This document shows positions 6,068-9,056 of a stretch of DNA of 9,056 bases, one piece after another. Source of the DNA: Candidatus Peribacteraceae bacterium. GTDB taxonomy: Bacteria; Patescibacteriota; Gracilibacteria; Peribacterales; Peribacteraceae. The notes below the pieces were generated by a model that did not search any database, was not told the origin of the DNA, and saw only the letters and a program-made list of their open reading frames with translations. Position 1 is the stretch's first letter; every line of letters starts with the position of its first letter. The stretch is from the NCBI GenBank assembly GCA_028717505.1, contig JAQUNQ010000045.1:1-9056 (forward strand), in the 5' to 3' direction. A program made the position numbers and the translations under genes.

Positions 6068-6652
6068 CTAGCGTGCGGAGAGCGTGCGGATAGCAGCGGC
6101 GCTGCGGAGTTTCTCGAGGGAGGTGATCTGTCCGATCTCCATCATCCTGAGGAGCGCTTGTGCCGTGAGCAGGACGTCGGGGAGTGCGCGGTGGCGCTCC
6201 GCGGGGAGCTCCAGCTTCAGGCGCTGTGCGACCACATCGAGGCTATGGCGGAATTCATGCGGGAAGAGTGCCTGACTCAGTTTCATGGTGCAGAGGCACT
6301 CGGGAAGCTCCACATATCCCCAGCAGGACTCCTTCTCCACCTCGAGGAAGCCAAGATCGAACTCGGCGTTGTGTGCGATGAGGATGGAGTGCTCTGCGAA
6401 GGCGAGGAACTGCGGCAGCACTTGATCGATGGTTGGGGCGGAGAGGACGTCCTCGTCGCGGATGCGGTGGATTTGCCTGGCTTCCCACGGGATTTCGCGC
6501 TCAGGATTCACGAAATGCGAGAAGGCACTCTCCTGCAGGATGCGTCCATTCTCCACACGCACGCCGGCGATCTCGACGATGCGGTGGCCGCGGCGCGGAT
6601 CGAGTCCTGTGGTCTCGGTATCGAAGACGGTGAAGGTGGGAAACGGCGACAT
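6068..6652 (-). CDS. dnaQ: DnaQ-like DEDDh 3'-5' exonuclease
   Basis: This is a 194-residue stand-alone exonuclease of the DNA polymerase III epsilon type, removing nucleotides from 3' ends in proofreading or repair. Exo I is FDTETTGLDP (D11, E13). Exo II is LIAHNAEFDLGFL (D99). Exo III is HRALPDVLLTAQAL (H154, D159), the H-x4-D spacing of the DEDDh group. All metal-binding residues are intact. Beyond Exo III only about 35 residues follow, and no clear polymerase-binding or GIY-YIG domain is seen, so it could be the true epsilon subunit or a related repair or RNA exonuclease. The start at 6652 lies eight bases behind a TATAGT and lacks a Shine-Dalgarno. It diverges from nth across about 100 bases and ends TAG. 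Confidence 0.93.
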   Translation of the reverse strand: MSPFPTFTVFDTETTGLDPRRGHRIVEIAGVRVENGRILQESAFSHFVNPEREIPWEARQIHRIRDEDVLSAPTIDQVLPQFLAFAEHSILIAHNAEFDLGFLEVEKESCWGYVELPECLCTMKLSQALFPHEFRHSLDVVAQRLKLELPAERHRALPDVLLTAQALLRMMEIGQITSLEKLRSAAAIRTLSAR

Positions 6653-6660
6653 GGGCAGCG

Positions 6661-6666
6661 ACTATA
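6661..6666 (-). promoter_or_regulatory. -10-like box of dnaQ
   Basis: TATAGT on the minus strand (five of six) ends exactly eight bases before the ATG. The same hexamer and spacing recur before the gene at 8738. No good -35 is seen 16-18 bases upstream. Confidence 0.45.
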
Positions 6667-6738
6667 GCGTATCGTTTTCTTCGAGCCAGAGGAGTTTGCT
6701 TGACGCCCCTTCGCTGCACGTTGCCCAGCCGTTTCACG

Positions 6739-6744
6739 TATCAT
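6739..6744 (+). promoter_or_regulatory. -10-like box of nth
   Basis: TATCAT (five of six) ends nine bases before the chosen nth ATG at 6754, which fits a leaderless transcript. TTGACG at 6700-6705 lies too far upstream (33 bases) to pair with it. Confidence 0.35.
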
Positions 6745-6753
6745 ATCTCTGTC

Positions 6754-7407
6754 ATGTCCTCCCTCACTCCTCGAGCGGTGCTCACGTCTCTGAAGAGGCT
6801 CTCCCATCCTCCACGGTCGTTCTTGCACTGGAAGACGCCGCTTGATCTGCTCGTGGCGACCATCCTCTCCGCGCAGTGCACCGACAAGAGAGTGAATATC
6901 GTGACGAAGACGCTCTTCAGGAAATTGAGAAAGCCCGCGGATTACGTGCGTCTTCCCCGGCTTGAACTCGAGCGTCTCATTCACTCGTGCGGCACCTTTC
7001 GCATGAAGGCGAAGCACATCCAGGAGCTCTGTCGCATCCTCCTCGCGGAGCATGGCGGGCGGGTTCCGCGGACCATGGAGGAGCTCACGCGCCTTCCCGG
7101 TGTGGGGCGGAAGACGGCAGCCATTGTGCTCTACGGGGCGTTCAACAAGAACGAAGGCATCGCCACGGACACGCACGTGATGCGGCTGGCCCGCCGACTC
7201 GGTCTCACGCGACAACGTGTGCAAGGGAAGATCGAGCACGATCTCATGCAGCTCTTTCCCCGGAAGGAGTGGGGGAGGATGAATGCCCTCTTCATCAGCC
7301 ACGGACGGGCGGTGTGCACGGCGCGGAACCGGCAGTGCGGGAAATGTGTGTTCTGGAGAAGCTGTCCTTCTTCCTTCGTGAGAGGAAAAAGAGATTTGGC
7401 CGAATGA
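6754..7407 (+). CDS. nth: Endonuclease III (DNA glycosylase/AP lyase)
   Basis: Nth excises oxidised pyrimidines and cuts the backbone by beta-elimination in base-excision repair. The start at 6754 (MSSLTPRAVL) gives 217 residues against 211 in E. coli. An in-frame ATG at 6700 would add 18 unrelated residues. The family blocks are present in order: LLVATILSAQCTDKRVN (32-48), the helix-hairpin-helix LPGVGRKTA (114-122) with catalytic Lys120, TDTH with the catalytic Asp139, and the iron-sulfur cysteines C188, C195, C198 and C204 with the exact C-x6-C-x2-C-x5-C spacing. All key residues are intact, so an active [4Fe-4S] enzyme is expected. No Shine-Dalgarno is seen. The gene ends with TGA and is followed by a palindrome-rich spacer. 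Confidence 0.97.
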   Translation: MSSLTPRAVLTSLKRLSHPPRSFLHWKTPLDLLVATILSAQCTDKRVNIVTKTLFRKLRKPADYVRLPRLELERLIHSCGTFRMKAKHIQELCRILLAEHGGRVPRTMEELTRLPGVGRKTAAIVLYGAFNKNEGIATDTHVMRLARRLGLTRQRVQGKIEHDLMQLFPRKEWGRMNALFISHGRAVCTARNRQCGKCVFWRSCPSSFVRGKRDLAE

Positions 7408-7419
7408 AGAGTCGTTTTT

Positions 7420-7451
7420 TCGTAGCGGTGATTCATGAATCGCCGCTACGA
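7420..7451. repeat. 32-base near-perfect palindrome 1
   Basis: Two 16-base arms meet without a loop at the centre GATTCATGAATC. The only mispair is T7429 with G7442, which would be a G-U wobble in RNA. A run of T (7415-7420) precedes it on the plus strand, so it has the wrong polarity for a plus-strand terminator. Confidence 0.8.
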
Positions 7452-7458
7452 CTTTCCC

Positions 7459-7496
7459 GAATATGTGGGGCAAGAACGTTCTTGCCCCACATATTC
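7459..7496. repeat. 38-base perfect palindrome 2
   Basis: Arms 7459-7477 and 7478-7496 are exact reverse complements with no loop, centred on AAGAACGTTCTT and flanked by GTGGGGC/GCCCCAC. A pyrimidine-rich stretch (TTCTTCTTTCC) follows, so in RNA it might terminate nth transcripts. The perfect symmetry and lack of a loop are unusual for a plain terminator. Confidence 0.85.
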
Positions 7497-7545
7497 TTCT
7501 TTCCTTCATCCATCGCTCCAGTCTTTCTCCATCACGAGAGGCACG

Positions 7546-7573
7546 ACAGCTGGGATGCATGCATCCCAGCTGT
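7546..7573. repeat. 28-base perfect palindrome 3
   Basis: Arms 7546-7559 and 7560-7573 are exact reverse complements with no loop, centred on GGATGCATGCATCC and bounded by CAGCTG at both ends. It ends 50 bases before the TrmB-like gene and has no T-run. Confidence 0.85.
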
Positions 7574-7586
7574 AAAGCCATGCGAT

Positions 7587-7608
7587 ATGTTGTTTATTCT
7601 TACAACAT
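7587..7608 (+). promoter_or_regulatory. Possible operator before the TrmB-like gene
   Basis: ATGTTGT (7587-7593) and ACAACAT (7602-7608) form an exact inverted repeat with an eight-base AT-rich spacer, ending 15 bases before the ATG at 7624. A weak -10-like GATACT (7610-7615) sits eight bases before the same ATG. Position and symmetry suit a dimeric helix-turn-helix regulator controlling its own gene. This is inferred, not shown. Confidence 0.4.
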
Positions 7609-7623
7609 TGATACTCTTGTGGT

Positions 7624-8370
7624 ATGGCAGCTGATCTCCTGCACATCCTCCGCTCCGTCGGGCTCGATCAGAAGGAAGCGGCGCTCTATCTCTCCGGGTT
7701 GCAGCTCGGTGCCGCTCCGGCTTCGGAGTACGCCAAGGCCGCGAAGCTGAACCGCATCACCGCGTACAACACCCTCGAGGGACTGGCGCGGCGCGGACTC
7801 GTGACTGTTGCCAAAAAGGCGCGTGCCAAGTGGTACCTGCCCGTTCCGCCGGAGCAGCTCTCCATTGAAGCGCGCAAGAATGCCGATGCGCTCTCGCGCG
7901 TGCTCCCAGAGCTTCGCTCCCTGCAGGGCAAAGATCATCGACGGCCGGTGGTGCGGTACTTCGAAGGCTGGGAAGGCATCCGGCGGGTCTACGAGGACAC
8001 TTTCACCGCCAAGAGCGAGCTCCTGAACTTCGCAAACTCCGCTGTCGTGCGTACCTATTGGCCGAACTACGATGAAGAGTACGTCGGCGAACGCGTGAAG
8101 CAGGGGATTCGTCTGAGGGGTATCGCGCCGGATGATGAAGCAGGACGGAGGGTGCATGGCGAAGATAAAAAGCGCCTCCGCGAGATCCGGCTGGTTCCGG
8201 CCAAAGACTTCGACTTCACGAACGAGATCAACGTCTACGATCACAAGGTGGCGATCTGCTCGTTTGGATCGGCACAGAACATGTTCGGGGTGATCATCGA
8301 GAGCAAGGAAGTCGCGGAGACGCAGCGCCAGATCTTCGAGATGGCGTGGCGATACGCAGGGAAACGGTAG
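7624..8370 (+). CDS. TrmB-family transcriptional regulator
   Basis: This is a 248-residue DNA-binding regulator. Residues about 5-72 form a TrmB-type winged helix-turn-helix: 'LRSVGLDQKEAALYLSGLQLG', then PASEYAKAAKLNRITAYNTL with the recognition helix around RITAYNTLEGL, and the wing 'RRGLVTVAKKARAKWYLP'. Residues 73-103 are a helical linker that may dimerise. Residues about 108-248 (VVRYFEGWEGIRRVYEDTF to AWRYAGKR) are the C-terminal sensing domain found in many TrmB-like proteins, with no recognisable ligand site. TrmB proteins are best known as sugar-responsive regulators in archaea; in bacteria their targets are mostly unknown. The start at 7624 lacks a Shine-Dalgarno. The inverted repeat just upstream suggests autoregulation. 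The next gene converges 26 bases away, so the gene seems to be transcribed alone. Confidence 0.88.
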   Translation: MAADLLHILRSVGLDQKEAALYLSGLQLGAAPASEYAKAAKLNRITAYNTLEGLARRGLVTVAKKARAKWYLPVPPEQLSIEARKNADALSRVLPELRSLQGKDHRRPVVRYFEGWEGIRRVYEDTFTAKSELLNFANSAVVRTYWPNYDEEYVGERVKQGIRLRGIAPDDEAGRRVHGEDKKRLREIRLVPAKDFDFTNEINVYDHKVAICSFGSAQNMFGVIIESKEVAETQRQIFEMAWRYAGKR

Positions 8371-8396
8371 TAGGATCCTTGCTCACGATGTCGTTG

Positions 8397-8738
8397 TCAT
8401 TGCAGGTGGGATGTTTCCCCCATGGGCTCAAAAAACAGTGTGCGCACATTCGGACCGAGATTTCCTATTTTTGCCTTCAGCGTTTGTTGGAGCTCCAGAA
8501 ATTCTTTGAAGTCGGGACTGTGCGCCAGAATTCTGCGTATTCCATGCATGTTTCCTGCTCCTGGAATCAAAGTATCTTGGAGCAAGACGTGTTCACTGGG
8601 GAAACGGCGCTGACTCTCCAGATCGAGCTGCGCGAGTGCCTGCTGTTCCCCCTCTTGGGGGATGAAGCCCTCCGGATCAATGATTGGATCCAGTTGATCG
8701 GTATCGATGACGACCGGTTCTTCGGGAGTGGATGCCAT
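8397..8738 (-). CDS. Small protein of unknown function
   Basis: I do not recognise this 113-residue protein. The N-terminal third is acidic and probably unstructured (PEEPVVIDTDQLDPIIDPEGFIPQE). The middle has QQALAQLDLESQRRFPSEHVLLQDTLIPG. Near the end is a predicted helix (FKEFLELQQTLKAKIGNL). There is no signal peptide, membrane segment or cysteine. It lies 40 bases downstream of mscL on the same strand but has its own TATAGT eight bases before the ATG, the same arrangement as dnaQ, which supports the start and the strand. It ends TGA and converges with the TrmB-like gene. An overlapping plus-strand frame (8346-8753) looks less protein-like. Confidence 0.6.
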   Translation of the reverse strand: MASTPEEPVVIDTDQLDPIIDPEGFIPQEGEQQALAQLDLESQRRFPSEHVLLQDTLIPGAGNMHGIRRILAHSPDFKEFLELQQTLKAKIGNLGPNVRTLFFEPMGETSHLQ

Positions 8739-8746
8739 ATGGCGAA

Positions 8747-8752
8747 ACTATA
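8747..8752 (-). promoter_or_regulatory. Extended -10-like box of the small unknown gene
   Basis: On the minus strand TGC-TATAGT fits an extended -10 (TGn plus a hexamer matching five of six) and ends eight bases before the ATG at 8738. No good -35 is seen, which extended -10 promoters tolerate. Confidence 0.45.
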
Positions 8753-8778
8753 GCACTTTCCCGGTTCCACGGAGACGG

Positions 8779-9056
8779 TTATCGTTTGAGCGCATCCCGG
8801 ATTTCGCGCAGCAGCAGGATATCCTCGGGCGTGCTGGGAACTGTGGCTGGCACAGGCTTCTTGAGCTTATTCGCCTGCTTCACCAGCACGAAGATCACGA
8901 GGGCGATGATGAGGAAGTCGATGACGGTCTGGAGAAAAGTGCCGTACTTGATCTGCGCCCCCAGGATGCCGATGGAGAGCGTCGAAAAGTCCACTCCTTT
9001 GAGGAGGATGCCGATGATCGGCATGATCACGTCTCCCACGAGCGAAGAGACGATTT
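8779..9056 (-). CDS. mscL: Large-conductance mechanosensitive channel, N-terminus outside window
   Basis: MscL is a homopentameric membrane channel that opens under extreme tension and saves cells from osmotic downshock. The frame runs to the right edge: 91 residues are visible, beginning IVSSLVGDVIMP, which matches the end of the first membrane helix in the family (E. coli KIVSSLVADIIMP). About 25 N-terminal residues are therefore missing, and the GTG at 9039 is not the real start. A short external loop (GVDFSTLSIGILGAQIKYG) leads into the second membrane helix (FLQTVIDFLIIALVIFVLVK). The linker KKPVPATVPSTPED and the C-terminal helix ILLLREIRDALKR match the family's cytoplasmic bundle. The loop is shorter than in E. 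coli. The gene ends TAA, 40 bases before the small unknown gene on the same strand. Confidence 0.93.
   Translation of the reverse strand, partial: IVSSLVGDVIMPIIGILLKGVDFSTLSIGILGAQIKYGTFLQTVIDFLIIALVIFVLVKQANKLKKPVPATVPSTPEDILLLREIRDALKR

Noticed and set aside
6655..6718. Short inverted repeat GCAGCG/CGCTGC in the dnaQ-nth divergent spacer
   Set aside because: Six bases with a 52-base gap is easily chance in GC-rich DNA.
6508..7581. Long minus-strand frame of 357 codons across nth
   Set aside because: nth on the plus strand has all catalytic and iron-sulfur residues; the minus frame has no recognisable domain and simply reads through the palindromes.
1..9056. TGA recoding (Gracilibacteria-type code)
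   Set aside because: TGA ends nth and def at the expected protein lengths, so the standard code fits.

Overview
The window reads as a stretch of ordinary bacterial chromosome: GC-rich, densely packed, mostly housekeeping. No rRNA, tRNA, CRISPR array, transposase or phage gene is visible. The combination seen is a FecR-like/DUF5667 protein, a TrmB-family regulator, compact single-copy housekeeping genes, Shine-Dalgarno-poor starts and short leaders. It suggests a Candidate Phyla Radiation (Patescibacteria) genome, perhaps the GC-rich Peribacteria/Peregrinibacteria side. This is inference from gene style and was not tested by a search. TGA ends nth, def and the 113-codon gene at lengths normal for nth and def, so the standard code fits and the TGA=Gly code of Gracilibacteria does not.

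Layout. 3-1523 (+) is the truncated 3' part of a FecR-like/DUF5667 protein. 1524-1593 is a degenerate seven-base tandem repeat. 1650-2207 (+) is elongation factor P with a non-canonical tip loop. 2208-2307 is a convergent spacer full of interlocking inverted repeats. 2308-3744 (-) is gatB. 3944-4618 (+) is an ECF-type sigma factor, the only gene here with a clear Shine-Dalgarno. 4638-5144 (-) is peptide deformylase. 5255-6064 (+) is an unrecognised two-helix membrane protein with an arginine-rich tail, behind an AT-rich promoter. 6068-6652 (-) is a DnaQ-like DEDDh exonuclease. 6754-7407 (+) is endonuclease III. 7408-7623 is a spacer holding three loop-free palindromes and a possible operator. 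7624-8370 (+) is a TrmB-family regulator. 8397-8738 (-) is a small unknown protein. 8779-9056 (-) is MscL, cut by the window end.

How the genes relate. Genes alternate strands and most pairs are convergent with very small gaps (3, 19 and 26 bases), so there is no long operon. EF-P, GatB and deformylase serve translation and protein maturation. DnaQ-like exonuclease and Nth serve DNA replication or repair and diverge from one ~100-base region. The sigma factor and TrmB-like protein are regulators, and MscL is the osmotic safety valve. Several starts lie 8-13 bases behind a -10-like hexamer and lack a Shine-Dalgarno, which suggests leaderless transcripts.

I found no clear novel multi-gene system. 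The items most worth a second look are the EF-P loop without Lys or Arg at its tip, the seven-base repeat, the cluster of perfect palindromes at 7420-7573, the interlocked inverted repeats at 2209-2304 and the arginine-rich membrane protein.
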